From: Pelagimonas sp.
Lineage (GTDB): Bacteria; Pseudomonadota; Alphaproteobacteria; Rhodobacterales; Rhodobacteraceae
Direction of reading: 5' to 3'
Assembly (NCBI GenBank): GCA_025210345.1
Contig: JAOARX010000035.1
Span: forward strand, 186,001-250,000
DNA length: 64,000 nt
In this document: one piece after another, positions 26,067 through 36,240 of the stretch
Position numbering within the stretch: the first letter of the stretch is position 1
How the letters are laid out: every line of letters starts with the position of its first letter
Translations under genes and position numbers: made by a program
The notes under the pieces: generated by a model
What the model was told of the DNA's origin: nothing
What the model saw: only the letters and a program-made list of their open reading frames with translations
Databases searched by the model: none

Positions 26067-26603
26067 TTAGAACGGGATTTCGTCGTCCAGATCGCGCGCC
26101 GGCGGGCGTCCGCCCCCCTGGTTGCCGCCGCCCTGACCGCCGCCAAAGCCGCCATCGTCATAGCCGCCCTGGTTGCCCCCGCCATAGCTGTCGCCGCCAC
26201 CATAGCCGCCGCCTTGGCCACCACCGCCAAAGCCACCGCCGCCGCCGCCATCGCGACCGTCCAGCATCACCAGCGTGCCGCCAAAGCCCTGAAGCACAAC
26301 TTCGGTGCTGTAGCGGTCAGCGCCCGATTGGTCCTGCCACTTGCGGGTTTGTAGCTGACCTTCGATGTAAACCTTTGATCCCTTGCGCAAATACTGTTCG
26401 GCAACGCGGACGAGACCCTCTTGGAAAATCGCCACCGAGTGCCATTCGGTTTTTTCGCGGCGCTCGCCCGTATTGCGGTCTTTCCAGGTTTCCGAGGTGG
26501 CGATCCGCAGGTTGCAGACCTTGCCCCCGTTCTGAAAGCTGCGCACTTCCGGGTCACGGCCCAGATTGCCCACGAGGATCACCTTGTTCACGGAACCGGC
26601 CAT
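26067..26603 (-). CDS. ssb: Single-stranded DNA-binding protein
   Basis: Coats ssDNA in replication and repair. The N-terminal OB fold (~1-110) starts [19 protein letters not shown] and carries [13 protein letters not shown] and [17 protein letters not shown] Gly-rich linker of ~55 residues follows, and the acidic tip is DDEIPF, the standard partner-binding tail. 178 residues. AAGGA precedes the ATG. Divergent from the lytic transglycosylase gene. Confidence 0.97.
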   Translation of the reverse strand: MAGSVNKVILVGNLGRDPEVRSFQNGGKVCNLRIATSETWKDRNTGERREKTEWHSVAIFQEGLVRVAEQYLRKGSKVYIEGQLQTRKWQDQSGADRYSTEVVLQGFGGTLVMLDGRDGGGGGGFGGGGQGGGYGGGDSYGGGNQGGYDDGGFGGGQGGGNQGGGRPPARDLDDEIPF

Positions 26604-26753
26604 GTCGTCGTCCTTATTTTGATTCTTTAAGCGAGGTTTCGCCGGACCCTACACCAGTGCGGCGGGCGGGTGTAAGGGCCAAGTCGCACACCCCTAGCGC
26701 TATTGCTGAAAATGACTATATTGTGCCCATTGAAAATGTCCCATGGGGGTTGC

Positions 26754-27362
26754 ATGTCGGTGATCAGACAGACAGTCGGGATTGCTTTGGTTTTGGTTCT
26801 GACCGCGCAGGGGGCCTTTGCTGGGTCCAGCTATGAACGCAAGAAGCGCGCGCTTTTTTCAAATAAAACCAAGGTGTTGGATACGCGTGCCGCGCAGCAA
26901 TACAACAGTTCGGTGCGCTTGAAACCCGCCAAGGTCGTCACGCCCACCAAATGGGGCACCGGGGATGAAGGCGTATCGCCGAAATACCGCGGTCGCTATA
27001 AGGGGCCCTATACAACCATGGCCCGTGCCGCCGCCCGCAAACACGGCGTGCCCGAAGATCTGTTCTTGCGCCTGATCAATCAAGAGAGCCGTTTCAACCC
27101 CAAGGCCAAATCGCACAAAGGCGCGATTGGTCTGGCCCAGCTCATGCCCGGAACGGCGAAAGAACTGGGCGTAAACCCCCATGATCCCAAGCAAAACCTT
27201 GAGGGTGGGGCAAAGTATCTCAAGCAGCAGTTCGTTGAATTCCGGTCCTGGCGGCTGGCGCTTGCCGCCTATAATGCCGGGCCGGGTGCGGTGAAAAAAC
27301 ACGGCGGTGTGCCCCCATATCGTGAGACCAAGAATTACGTCAAAAAAATCTGGGGAAGCTGA
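26754..27362 (+). CDS. Secreted lytic transglycosylase (SLT domain)
   Basis: Cleaves peptidoglycan with 1,6-anhydro product formation. A Sec signal peptide begins [20 protein letters not shown] and ends at AFA, supporting the ATG at 26754. The C-terminal SLT/goose-lysozyme-like domain (~85-202) has the catalytic Glu in INQESRFN, followed by [18 protein letters not shown] and [13 protein letters not shown], all family hallmarks. About 60 basic residues separate signal and domain. 202 residues. 75 bases upstream of the peroxidase gene. Confidence 0.9.
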   Translation: MSVIRQTVGIALVLVLTAQGAFAGSSYERKKRALFSNKTKVLDTRAAQQYNSSVRLKPAKVVTPTKWGTGDEGVSPKYRGRYKGPYTTMARAAARKHGVPEDLFLRLINQESRFNPKAKSHKGAIGLAQLMPGTAKELGVNPHDPKQNLEGGAKYLKQQFVEFRSWRLALAAYNAGPGAVKKHGGVPPYRETKNYVKKIWGS

Positions 27363-27437
27363 TCGGGTTGACACAGGTCATGTTTGGGTGTCGAAGTCTT
27401 CGATACCCATAAAAATACTCAGGTATTGGAGCGACCC

Positions 27438-28559
27438 ATGGCACGTCATCTCGCATTTGTTCTGGCTTTCAGTGGGGCTTCTGTCGCGTTTTGTGCCCAG
27501 GCAGAGCCCTTGGATACATTAGAATCCCTTGGCAAGGCCCTGTTTTTTGATGAAAATCTGTCTTTGAACCGGACTCAAAGCTGTGCGACCTGTCATAACC
27601 CCGAAATCGGGTTCGCGGACCCAAACGGCGCGGCCTCGCTGGGAGATGACGGGGTGTCTTTGGGGGATCGCAGCGCGCCGACGGCGTCATATGCGGCCTT
27701 TACCCCCGATTTTCATCGCAACGATGAGGGAGCTTGGATTGGGGGTATGTTCTGGGATGGCCGCGCAAGCAGCCTGGAAGACCAAGCAGGCGGTCCCCCC
27801 CTGAATCCCAGTGAAATGGGCATGCCCGACAAACCGTCCGTGATGGCGCGCCTGCAAGAGAACCCGGGCTATGTCGCTGCTTTTGATAGTCTATTTGTAG
27901 AGGGTATTCTTCAAAGACCCGAAGAAGGCTATAGCGCGATGACGCAGGCAATTGGAGCGTTTGAGCGCACCGGTGTGTTTGCGCCCTTCGACAGCAAATA
28001 TGACCGCTTCCTGCGTGGCGAGGTTGAGTTGACCAATCAGGAAGAGCTGGGGCGTTTGTTGTTTTTCTCGCAGCAATTTACGAATTGTAACCTGTGTCAC
28101 CAATTACATACCAGCGCGATCCACCCGCAAGAGACATTTAGCAATTATGAATTCCACAATATCGGCGTGCCTGTGAATGCGGATCTACGGGCCGAAAATG
28201 GCGCAAACGAGATGGACAAAGGGCTGTTCAACAACCCGCAAGTCGACGCAACAGGCGAGATCGGCAAGTTCAAAGTCCCAACTTTGCGGAATGTCGCGGT
28301 AACTGGCCCCTATATGCACAACGGCGTGTTCGAAGATCTGCGCACCGTTGTGCTGTTCTACAATCGCTACAACTCCAGATCCGAAGCACGGCAGATCAAT
28401 CCCGAAACGGGCAAGGTCTTTGGCATGCCTGAGGTGCCGCAGACTTTGGCAGTGAAAGAACTTACCCATGGCCCGGCATTGGATGACAAGCGCATTGACG
28501 CGCTTGTGGCCTTTATGAAAACGCTCACCGACGCGCGGTATGAGCATCTTCTGGACTAA
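27438..28559 (+). CDS. Di-haem cytochrome c peroxidase (CCP/MauG family)
   Basis: Periplasmic reduction of H2O2 to water with electrons from c-type cytochromes. Signal peptide MARHLAFVLAFSGASVAFCAQA; two haem c attachment motifs, CATCH (Cys49/Cys52/His53) and CNLCH (Cys217/Cys220/His221); KVPTLRNVAVTGPYMHNG is the conserved segment near the low-potential haem. 373 residues. The start at 27438 follows GGAGCGA. MauG-type members modify proteins instead of scavenging peroxide; no such partner gene is nearby, so peroxidase is the default call. Confidence 0.88.
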   Translation: MARHLAFVLAFSGASVAFCAQAEPLDTLESLGKALFFDENLSLNRTQSCATCHNPEIGFADPNGAASLGDDGVSLGDRSAPTASYAAFTPDFHRNDEGAWIGGMFWDGRASSLEDQAGGPPLNPSEMGMPDKPSVMARLQENPGYVAAFDSLFVEGILQRPEEGYSAMTQAIGAFERTGVFAPFDSKYDRFLRGEVELTNQEELGRLLFFSQQFTNCNLCHQLHTSAIHPQETFSNYEFHNIGVPVNADLRAENGANEMDKGLFNNPQVDATGEIGKFKVPTLRNVAVTGPYMHNGVFEDLRTVVLFYNRYNSRSEARQINPETGKVFGMPEVPQTLAVKELTHGPALDDKRIDALVAFMKTLTDARYEHLLD

Positions 28560-28603
28560 GATGTGACTGTAGAGTCACTCTTTCAGTCAATGGAATAAAA
28601 GAA

Positions 28604-28631
28604 AAACGCCCCGGTCAGACCTAGGGCGTTT
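28604..28631. terminator. Bidirectional terminator between peroxidase and ABC operon
   Basis: AAACGCCC (28604-28611) and GGGCGTTT (28624-28631) with a 12-base loop and A/T-rich edges, between two convergent genes. Confidence 0.8.
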
Positions 28632-28652
28632 CGATGGATTTATTCCGGGGGG

Positions 28653-30737
28653 TTATTCCGCGGCGATTTTGATGACGGGCTCCATGGCCTCAAGATCGGC
28701 ATCCGAAAGATGGCATTTTACCTGATGCCCATCTGCCAGATGACGCACCGGGGGCACCTCTTTTTCGCAGAGACCACCCGCAACCTTGGATTTCCAACGG
28801 CAACGGGTTTGGAACGGACAGCCGGACGGGGGATTCATCGCCGATGGAATGTCCCCTTCCAACACAATGTGTTGTTTCTCGACGCTGGTATCCGCGATGG
28901 GAACCGCGCTCAATAGCGCTTCGGTATAGGGGTGATAGGGCGGGGCAAAGACCTGATCGGTGCTGCCAAGTTCCACTACATGCCCCAGATACATCACCAT
29001 CACCCGATCGCTGAGGTAGCGCACAATCGACAGATCGTGACTGATGAACAATAGCGTGGTTTTTTGTTCGCGCTGGATTTCCATCAACAGATCCGTGACC
29101 GCCGCCTGCACCGACACATCCAGCGCAGACACCGGTTCGTCGGCCACCACGATTCGGGCGTCACCGGCAAAAGCCCGTGCAATACCAACACGTTGCTTCT
29201 GCCCACCCGACAGCTGCCGCGGCATGCGATCGGCAAAGGCGCGGGGCAGTTTGACCAAATCCAGAAGCTGAAGCATCCGTTCGCGCCGCGCGTCATCCGA
29301 ATTGCCGATGTTAAAGATCTCAAGCGCGCGGATGATCTGGCGCCCCACGGTCATCGACGGGTTGAGCGTGTCAAACGGGTTTTGGAACACCATCTGCACA
29401 TCTGCGATCGTGCCCGTATCGCGGTTCTCGATCGGTGTGCTTTCGATGTTGCGATTGTCCAGCAGGATTTGCCCGTCTGTGGCGGTTTCAAGCCCCATCA
29501 GCACCTTTGCAAAGGTGGATTTGCCGCAGCCGGATTCCCCAACAATCGCAAGGGTTTCGCTTTCACGGGCTTCAAAGCTCAGGGTTTCGTTGGCTTTCAC
29601 CACTTTCTTCTCACCCGAACTGCCGAACAAAGCATTGGCAGCGACTTCGTAATACTTCTTAAGACTGTCCATCTTAAGAACCACTTTCCCGGGTTCGGGT
29701 TTTTCCTTGGACTCAACATTGGTGATGGGCGCGCCCCAGTCGATTTCTTGGAATTTCAGGCATCGGGTCGAGTGGCGCTCATTGCCTTCGACCGAGACCA
29801 TCGGAATATCCTGCGCGTCACAGCGACCGGATTCGAAATAGTCGCAGCGCGGTCCAAAGTTACAGCCGGGCGGGCGTTCGTGCGGCAGCGGGAAATTCCC
29901 CGGAATAGCCACCAGTGGGCGCGCGTTCTTGTCGGCACCGGGCAGGGGGATCGAGCGAAACAGCGCCTGGGTATAGGGGTGCTGCATCTCGTCGAACACA
30001 TCGTGGATCGACCCACGTTCAACCGCCTCGCCGGAATACATCACACACAGCCGGTCGCAGGTCTCAAGAACCAGACCAAGATTGTGCGAAATGAACAGCA
30101 TCGATGTGCCGTATTTCTGACCCAGCTCTTTGACCAACTCGACCACGGCGGCCTCGACTGTCACGTCAAGCGCGGTGGTGGGTTCGTCCAGAATCAACAA
30201 CGAGGGCTCGGACATCAGGGCCATCGCAATCACGATCCGCTGTTGCTGGCCGCCCGACAATTGGTGGGGATAGCTGTCCAGAATGCGTTTGGGGTCGGGC
30301 AGTTTCACATCTGTCACAACCTGAAGCGCACGGTCATAGGCCTCTTGTTGCGAGACGCCTTTGTGAACGATGGGCACCTCCATCAACTGCTTGCCGATCT
30401 TCATGGCCGGGTTGAGACTGGCCATGGGTTCTTGATAGATCATCGCAATTTCGGAACCGCGGATGTCGCGCAGCTCTTCCTGCGTCATGCTTGACAAATC
30501 GCGACCTTTGAACTTGATGGACCCGCCGACAATGCGTCCGTTCTTACCCAAATCCTGCATCACGCCCAGGGCGACAGTGGATTTCCCACAGCCCGATTCA
30601 CCGACAAGCCCGACGGCCTCGCCGGGCATGACGCGCACGGAAAAATCCATAACAGCAGGGATTTCACGCAGGCGCGTGAAGAACGAAATGGACAGTTGAT
30701 CAATCTCAAGGATCGGCCCGTCGTAATCGTCTTTCAT
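28653..30737 (-). CDS. Dipeptide-type ABC importer ATPase, fused DppD-DppF
   Basis: Both ATPases of a peptide/nickel-type importer in one 694-residue chain. Domain 1 (~8-270) has Walker A GESGCGKST, LSGGQQQR and Walker B LLILDEP, then the oligopeptide C-terminal element with its four Cys (CNFGPRCDYF, GRCDAQ, TRCLKF), an Fe-S-like cluster site in some DppD homologues. Domain 2 (~350-610) has a second GESGCGKST, LSGGQKQR and VVADEP, and a second Cys-bearing tail (CPFQTRC). RBS AGGGAG before the ATG at 30737. Last gene of the operon. Confidence 0.93.
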   Translation of the reverse strand: MKDDYDGPILEIDQLSISFFTRLREIPAVMDFSVRVMPGEAVGLVGESGCGKSTVALGVMQDLGKNGRIVGGSIKFKGRDLSSMTQEELRDIRGSEIAMIYQEPMASLNPAMKIGKQLMEVPIVHKGVSQQEAYDRALQVVTDVKLPDPKRILDSYPHQLSGGQQQRIVIAMALMSEPSLLILDEPTTALDVTVEAAVVELVKELGQKYGTSMLFISHNLGLVLETCDRLCVMYSGEAVERGSIHDVFDEMQHPYTQALFRSIPLPGADKNARPLVAIPGNFPLPHERPPGCNFGPRCDYFESGRCDAQDIPMVSVEGNERHSTRCLKFQEIDWGAPITNVESKEKPEPGKVVLKMDSLKKYYEVAANALFGSSGEKKVVKANETLSFEARESETLAIVGESGCGKSTFAKVLMGLETATDGQILLDNRNIESTPIENRDTGTIADVQMVFQNPFDTLNPSMTVGRQIIRALEIFNIGNSDDARRERMLQLLDLVKLPRAFADRMPRQLSGGQKQRVGIARAFAGDARIVVADEPVSALDVSVQAAVTDLLMEIQREQKTTLLFISHDLSIVRYLSDRVMVMYLGHVVELGSTDQVFAPPYHPYTEALLSAVPIADTSVEKQHIVLEGDIPSAMNPPSGCPFQTRCRWKSKVAGGLCEKEVPPVRHLADGHQVKCHLSDADLEAMEPVIKIAAE

Positions 30738-30772
30738 TTGCTTTCTCCCTTTCGGAGGGACAGGAACGTTTG

Positions 30773-30800
30773 CGTTTCTTCTGTCCGAAAATATCCCGGG
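30773..30800 (-). repeat. Dispersed intergenic repeat with GGGATATTTT core (copy 2)
   Basis: Minus-strand match to 20148-20175 (24 of 28), again directly after a GC-rich hairpin downstream of a minus-strand gene. It lies inside the ABC operon, between permease and ATPase genes. Confidence 0.6.
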
Positions 30801-30803
30801 GAT

Positions 30804-30822
30804 CCGGGGGCGGCGCCCCCGG
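30804..30822 (-). promoter_or_regulatory. GC-rich intra-operon hairpin
   Basis: CCGGGGGC (30804-30811) and GCCCCCGG (30815-30822) enclose three bases. It lies in the 94-bp gap between permease and ATPase genes with no T-tract. It may stabilise the upstream mRNA or reduce read-through into the ATPase gene. Confidence 0.5.
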
Positions 30823-30831
30823 TCGGTTTGC

Positions 30832-32274
30832 TTAGTCGCGCAGGCTTTCTTCGCGCAGGCCGTCCGCCAGAAGGTTCAGCCCCAACACCAAAGACAGCAG
30901 CGCAAAGGCCGGTGGCAGGGCGGGGTGCAGATAGACCGACAAGAGCTTGCGGCCCTCGTTGATCGTGTTGCCCCAGTTCGGGCTTTCGGGTTCAAGACCC
31001 AGCCCAAAGAACCCCAGGGTCCCCAAGAGAATGGTGGTATAGCCGATGCGCAGGCAGAAATCGACGATCAGCGGCCCGCGTGCGTTGGGCAGGATTTCCC
31101 ACAGCATGATGTACCACGGGCGTTCGCCCCGGGTTTGTGCGGCAGCCACGTAATCGCGGGTTTTGATATCCATCACCAACCCGCGCACGATGCGGAACAC
31201 CGTGGGGCTGTTCACAAAGACCACCGACACGAACACCACGAGAATCCCGCCATCAATGTCAAACAGGTCCAGCGGCCAAAAGTCGATCTTGGACCCGGAT
31301 TCGTTGATGCCCGACAGGTACAGAACCGCCAGTGGGATCAGGACAAGCGCCAGCCAGAACATGTTCTTTTTCGGTTGCGTGCGAAACCGCGAATGGATCA
31401 GCACACCCAGAAAGACCAGGGGAAAGACAAACAGGAAGGCGGCCATATACTGCGGCAGACCCGTGGCGCGAATTTCCGGTGTCACCAGCAGGTAGAACAG
31501 CAAGATCACCGGAAAGGCCAGGATGAGGTTGGCCAAAAAGCTGAGCAGCGTGTCCAGCTTGCCGCCATAATACCCCGCCGGAAGCCCCAGCGTGATCCCA
31601 ACCATAAAGGCAAAGAGTGTCGCCAGGGGCGCGATCATGATCACGACGGTGCTGCCTTCGATCACACGGGTAAACACATCGCGCGCCAGCTTGTCACCGC
31701 CCAGCAGATACCAAGCATAGTCGCCTTCCTCTGCACCACGCAACGGCGTGCCGGGGACCTTGTTTTTCATGCCGGACACCTGACCCAGCGGATCATGCGT
31801 GCCGATCAGGTCAAACACACCCGAGAACAGCGCCGTAAACACCCAGAACATCACCAGCGCAAAGCCGATCATCCCGATCATCGAGTCAAACAGCTTGCCA
31901 TACAGGCCCAACTTGCGCTTGTAGCGGATCGACAGGGCAAAGGTGGCGATCAGGGCAATCCAGACAGGCAGCAACTGTTGGCTCATGCCGCCGATGATGC
32001 CCGCTTTGGGGCCTATCAACGCACCGCCCAGGATATAGACCACAGCCACCGCCAAAATCGCCAAGCCCAGCGTGGCGCGCATCTTGTCTGCTGCACCCCA
32101 GATGCCGCCAGTGGCAACCAAAGTCCCGTCAGGGTTGGATTTCATGCCGGTGTCGGGTTCGACCCAACCCAGCACGATCCGAATGATCACCACCGCAACA
32201 AAGGCTGGCGCAAGGATCATCGCGATCGGATCAAGGAATGAGGCGAAAACGCCGGTCCAAGTCAAAGGTTCCAT
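30832..32274 (-). CDS. Dipeptide-type ABC importer permease, DppC-like, enlarged
   Basis: Inner-membrane permease of a peptide-type importer. The C-terminal half holds the usual core, including the EAA-like coupling loop (RDYVAAAQTRGERPWYIMLWEILPN) and GLGLEPESPNWGN. At 480 residues it is much longer than the ~300 of typical DppC. About 120 extra N-terminal residues add several hydrophobic segments, and a further membrane insert lies around residues 285-330. GGAGG precedes the ATG at 32274. 13 bp separate it from the DppB-like gene. Confidence 0.9.
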   Translation of the reverse strand: MEPLTWTGVFASFLDPIAMILAPAFVAVVIIRIVLGWVEPDTGMKSNPDGTLVATGGIWGAADKMRATLGLAILAVAVVYILGGALIGPKAGIIGGMSQQLLPVWIALIATFALSIRYKRKLGLYGKLFDSMIGMIGFALVMFWVFTALFSGVFDLIGTHDPLGQVSGMKNKVPGTPLRGAEEGDYAWYLLGGDKLARDVFTRVIEGSTVVIMIAPLATLFAFMVGITLGLPAGYYGGKLDTLLSFLANLILAFPVILLFYLLVTPEIRATGLPQYMAAFLFVFPLVFLGVLIHSRFRTQPKKNMFWLALVLIPLAVLYLSGINESGSKIDFWPLDLFDIDGGILVVFVSVVFVNSPTVFRIVRGLVMDIKTRDYVAAAQTRGERPWYIMLWEILPNARGPLIVDFCLRIGYTTILLGTLGFFGLGLEPESPNWGNTINEGRKLLSVYLHPALPPAFALLSLVLGLNLLADGLREESLRD

Positions 32275-32287
32275 TTCTCTGCCCTCC

Positions 32288-33334
32288 TTATGTCACGCTG
32301 ATCCGCGGGTTCAGATAGACATAGCCGATATCGGAAATCAGCTGGGTCACCAGAACCACGAAGACAGAGACCACCGAGACGCCCAAGAGCAATTCGATGT
32401 CATTGTTGTCGGCCGCCTGAACCAGGGTCCAACCAAAGCCTTTGTAATTAAACAGGGTTTCTACGATCACCACGCCGTTCAGCAGCCAGGGGAACTGTAA
32501 CATGATCACCGTAAAGGGGGCGATCAGCGCGTTGCGCAGCGCGTGTTTCATGACGATGTTTGGAAAGCTAACGCCTTTCAGGCGCGCCGTGCGGATGTAT
32601 TGCGCCGTCATGACTTCGGCCATCGAGGCCCGCGTCATCCGCGCGATATAGCCCATCCCGTAAAGCGCGATGGTCAGCACTGGCAGGAAAAAGTTCTCAA
32701 AGGTGGGCTCTTCCATCGCCTTGGTCGCGGTGCCCTTGAACCATTTCAGCCCCACGGCACTGGACGCAAAGATTGCGATGAACAAAACACCAGACACATA
32801 TTCCGGCGTCGCCGTGGTGGTGATAGAGACCGTTGAAAGCGAGCGATCAAGCCCCGATCCCTCTTTCATGCCCGCCAAAACGCCGATGATCAGCGCCGAG
32901 GGCACCATCAGGATCATGACCCACAACATCAAGGTGCCTGTCAGCCCCAACCGCTGAGAAACGATGCTTCCGACCTCTTTCTTGAAGACCGTGGACCAAC
33001 CCCAGTGACCTTGCAGAATTCCGCAATATTTCGGGGCCTCTTCGGCACTCATACCCGGCAGAATGCAGCGGCCCAGAACGGTTCCGTCTTCGGTCACCGT
33101 GCGCATCGAAGGCAAAACCCCCAGCCATTCGCCGTATTTCACCGGCAAAGGTTGCAGATAGCCGCGCGGCTCCAGAAAGCTGGCGACCTCAGATTCGGTC
33201 ATGCGAAAGTTGCCTTGGGTCTTGGCCAGCTTTTCCAAGTTTGGATAAAGATTGGTCATAAAGAAGACCACAAAGGTCAGGCATAGGGCGGTCAACAGCA
33301 TCACGCCGAGCCGCCGTAAAATGAAAAGTCCCAT
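32288..33334 (-). CDS. Dipeptide-type ABC importer permease, DppB-like
   Basis: Begins MGLFILRRLGVMLLTALCLTFVVFF, the standard DppB N-terminal span, followed by a periplasmic loop of ~100 residues and five further membrane segments. The coupling loop is YIRTARLKGVSFPNIVMKHALRNALI, and VETLFNYKGFGW is conserved. 348 residues. The ATG at 33334 (AGGGG upstream) is preferred over an in-frame ATG 21 bases earlier. Confidence 0.93.
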   Translation of the reverse strand: MGLFILRRLGVMLLTALCLTFVVFFMTNLYPNLEKLAKTQGNFRMTESEVASFLEPRGYLQPLPVKYGEWLGVLPSMRTVTEDGTVLGRCILPGMSAEEAPKYCGILQGHWGWSTVFKKEVGSIVSQRLGLTGTLMLWVMILMVPSALIIGVLAGMKEGSGLDRSLSTVSITTTATPEYVSGVLFIAIFASSAVGLKWFKGTATKAMEEPTFENFFLPVLTIALYGMGYIARMTRASMAEVMTAQYIRTARLKGVSFPNIVMKHALRNALIAPFTVIMLQFPWLLNGVVIVETLFNYKGFGWTLVQAADNNDIELLLGVSVVSVFVVLVTQLISDIGYVYLNPRISVT

Positions 33335-33413
33335 CAGAGCCCCTGTTGGTGGCATATGCGGCGGATACAGTATCCGCGCGCCTAGTCAGTGCTGCCGCAC
33401 TGGGCGAATTAAG

Positions 33414-33449
33414 AGGGAAAAAGGGCCGCGCCATCGCGGACGCGGCCCT
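33414..33449 (-). terminator. Strong terminator between binding-protein and permease genes
   Basis: On the minus strand AGGGCCGCG pairs with CGCGGCCCT (33441-33449 with 33422-33430) and is followed by TTTTTCCC. It begins 16 bases after the binding-protein stop codon. Expected to limit read-through so that binding protein greatly exceeds permease. Confidence 0.85.
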
Positions 33450-33464
33450 GTTTCTGATCCGTGA

Positions 33465-35135
33465 TCAGGCCGCGAAACCCCATTTGTAGATCTGCGGCAG
33501 ATAGGCGATGTGCATGTCAACACCCACAAGCCCATCCACGTGGTGACGCTGGATCGAGCGGAAATAGGGCTGGATGGTCACGCCTTCTTCGATGACCAGC
33601 GCCTGCATTTTCGCCATGACTGCACGGCGTGCATCCGCGTCGGCAAGGCTGTTGGCTTCGGCCAGCAGGGCGTCGAACTCTGCGTTTTCCCAGCCGAACT
33701 CATTCCAGGCCTCGCCGCCTTTATAAGCCAGACCCAGAACCTGCGTCCCCAGCGGGCGGTGGTTCCAGTTGGTTGAGCTGAAGGCGTATTTGGTCCAGTC
33801 ATTCCAGAAGGTCGAGCCGGGCATCACGGTGCGCTTGACCTTAAAGCCCGCGTCGCGCAGCTGGGCCGCCACCGCATCGGTGGTGTCCTTGCGATAGCCG
33901 TCGTCGATCGAGATCAGCTCGTGCTCCATGTCCATGGCGCCGGCTTCTTCCATCAGGGCCGCGGCCTTGGCCGGGTCATACGGCAGGCGGGTGATGCTGG
34001 CATCATGTTCGGGGTGCATCGGGCCGACGTGGCAATTGTCAGCCGGGATGCCCAGACCGGCATAACCCAGTTCCAGGCAGATGTTGTTGTCGACCGCCAT
34101 GGCCAGCGCCTGGCGCACGCGCTTGTCCCCGTAGATGACATTGCCGTCGGCGTCGGTGGCCTTTTGGTTGGGGCGAATCACGATAGTGGCACCCGAAGCC
34201 ACTTCGGACTTGTTCAGGCCAATGCCATCCATGATGTCGATATAGTCACCCTGGCTTTCCCAGTTCATATCGATTTCTTCGCCTTCATAGGCGGCCACAA
34301 CGGCGGCCGGGTCGGTGCCGTAGTCGACGAATTCGATGCGATCCAGATGGCCGCCTTTGCCTGCGGCATAGCCCCACCAGTCATGGCCTTCGTTGCGGAC
34401 CAGCACGCCCTTGACGCCCACTTCGTGGCTTTCGGGCAGCATGTAGCCGGTGCCAACCGGGTTGCCCAGCATATTGGCCGGGTCGTGGCTGCTGTGGACA
34501 ATTGCCGCCGGATAGTCGGCCATGCCCGGGACAATGGTGATGTCCGGCGCGTTGGTTTTCAGCAAAACCGTGTGGCTGTCGACCACGGTAATTGCGCCTT
34601 CGGCGGCCTTTTCGGTTTCTGGATCAATCAGCGACGTCATGCGACCCGCCATCGAGTTGCCCTCGACGCCCTTGTCACACCACATGGTGATATTGCGGGC
34701 CACGTCTTCGGCGGTGAAATCATCGCCGTTGTTCCACTTGACGCCTTTGCGGATATTCAGCGTGTATTCGGTCGCGTCGTCATTGGCGCTCCAGCTTTCC
34801 AGCAACATCGGGTTGAACGAGCCATCCGAGTTGTATTCAACCAGATACTCCAGCCAACCCGCCGAGAAGGTTGCAATCTGGGTCCAGTCATAGGTGCGCG
34901 GATCTTTCAGTGCGCGCACTTCCATTTCCATGCGCAGGGTCCCGCCCTTTTTGGCGTGGCCGTCAGCCGCCGCAGGGCTTCCCAGCCCGCCCAGCATATA
35001 GGCTGCCGAGGCGGTCAGGCCCAATGCGGTGCTGCGCGCCAGAAATTCGCGGCGATCAATGTGACCTGCTTTGAATTCCTTGGCATACATTTTGGCAGCT
35101 GCATGGACCTTGGTCCGGTCGGAGGTGAATGTCAT
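33465..35135 (-). CDS. Peptide-type ABC importer substrate-binding protein (Tat-exported)
   Basis: Family 5 extracellular solute-binding protein, 556 residues. The N-terminal region contains DRREFLARS followed by a hydrophobic stretch ending in AAADGHA, a twin-arginine signal, so it probably folds before export. The body has the typical early [34 protein letters not shown] segments and the conserved [11 protein letters not shown]. Substrates of this cluster range over peptides, opines and other compounds and cannot be fixed. The ATG at 35135 follows GGGAGAA. It heads the importer operon and is 244 bp from the AraC gene that may control it. Confidence 0.92.
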   Translation of the reverse strand: MTFTSDRTKVHAAAKMYAKEFKAGHIDRREFLARSTALGLTASAAYMLGGLGSPAAADGHAKKGGTLRMEMEVRALKDPRTYDWTQIATFSAGWLEYLVEYNSDGSFNPMLLESWSANDDATEYTLNIRKGVKWNNGDDFTAEDVARNITMWCDKGVEGNSMAGRMTSLIDPETEKAAEGAITVVDSHTVLLKTNAPDITIVPGMADYPAAIVHSSHDPANMLGNPVGTGYMLPESHEVGVKGVLVRNEGHDWWGYAAGKGGHLDRIEFVDYGTDPAAVVAAYEGEEIDMNWESQGDYIDIMDGIGLNKSEVASGATIVIRPNQKATDADGNVIYGDKRVRQALAMAVDNNICLELGYAGLGIPADNCHVGPMHPEHDASITRLPYDPAKAAALMEEAGAMDMEHELISIDDGYRKDTTDAVAAQLRDAGFKVKRTVMPGSTFWNDWTKYAFSSTNWNHRPLGTQVLGLAYKGGEAWNEFGWENAEFDALLAEANSLADADARRAVMAKMQALVIEEGVTIQPYFRSIQRHHVDGLVGVDMHIAYLPQIYKWGFAA

Positions 35136-35379
35136 CGTTTTCTCCCTGTGACACACATTATGACGTGTTCTTTGTGATTGGGTTTTGGCGGATCCAAAGT
35201 GTCGCTGACTTGCGCGCGTGTCGATCTTGTTCGCTCTTATACCCATCCCTGCGGTCAGTAACCCACGGAATGCGTCGTGGCGTCAACATTTGCTTTCGTC
35301 GTTTTATGGAAAAAAAACGACATGGCCTTTCGACAAAAACGACACATTGCTCAAAGATAAATCATAGTAATTTTGTTGG

Positions 35380-36240
35380 TTAGGTGGCGCTTGCCGCGCT
35401 TCCGGCGCTTTCCCGGCGCAGCGCGCTGGGGGATTTTCCCGTGTGATTCTGGATGAAGCGCGAGAAATACGCCGGTGAAGAAAACCCGAGGTCGCGGGCA
35501 ATATCCTGCACCGAGGGGCGCGGCGAGGACAGTGAAATCCGCGCGGCATAGAGTTTGCGTTCGTTCAGAATGTCAGCCGCGGTTTTGCCGCAACATTGGC
35601 GACAGACCCGTGTCAAATGGGTTGGGGTGACATCCAGCATTTCGGCATACCGGCCCATCAAGGTCGGCTTGCGGTAATCGCGTGTCACGGCTTGGGCATA
35701 GCGGCGCACCAGCTTTTGCGCTGCGGTTTCCTTATACGCGTCCTCGGCACCCGATTTGACCTGCCGGTGTAGCCAAACCGCCACCAGACGCACATGGGCC
35801 TCAAGCGCCTCTTGCAGGTGAGGGCGGTTCTGCGTGAGTTCGCGGGTCATTGCGTCAATTTCGCCGGTGATTTCCGCCTGCGAAAGACTGTCGCGGACGC
35901 GCAGCAACAGCGGTTCCTGCGGCATGCGTCCCGTCAGCCCGGCGGGGCTTTGCACGATCAGGGCCTGAACACCCTGTGGAAGATCGACCGAAAACAAGGT
36001 GCCCGCGGGCAGGAACAGCGCGTTGTGCATCGAGATCCCCCGGCGCACACCATTCACGATCACCCGGCCCTGACCCTTAGTGACCCACAGCAGGACATTT
36101 TCCGCCTGATCGTGCATCAGGTTATAGCGCCATGGGGCGGCCTGATGTGCCAACCCGTATGAGCTGCAGCTTACCAGCCCCATGGGCTTGCGCGGGGCGG
36201 GGGGCATGGGTTTGGTCAGAAAGGTCGGTTTCCCGATCAT
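35380..36240 (-). CDS. AraC-family transcriptional regulator with cupin-like sensor
   Basis: 286 residues. The N-terminal sensor (~20-110) has a cupin-like pattern ([26 protein letters not shown]). The C-terminal AraC DNA-binding pair of HTH motifs (~185-280) includes [21 protein letters not shown] and [25 protein letters not shown] five bases before the ATG at 36240 fixes a start that overlaps the miaA stop (ATGA). The peptide-type importer lies directly downstream on the same strand, making it the obvious candidate target; this is inference from position. Confidence 0.88.
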   Translation of the reverse strand: MIGKPTFLTKPMPPAPRKPMGLVSCSSYGLAHQAAPWRYNLMHDQAENVLLWVTKGQGRVIVNGVRRGISMHNALFLPAGTLFSVDLPQGVQALIVQSPAGLTGRMPQEPLLLRVRDSLSQAEITGEIDAMTRELTQNRPHLQEALEAHVRLVAVWLHRQVKSGAEDAYKETAAQKLVRRYAQAVTRDYRKPTLMGRYAEMLDVTPTHLTRVCRQCCGKTAADILNERKLYAARISLSSPRPSVQDIARDLGFSSPAYFSRFIQNHTGKSPSALRRESAGSAASAT

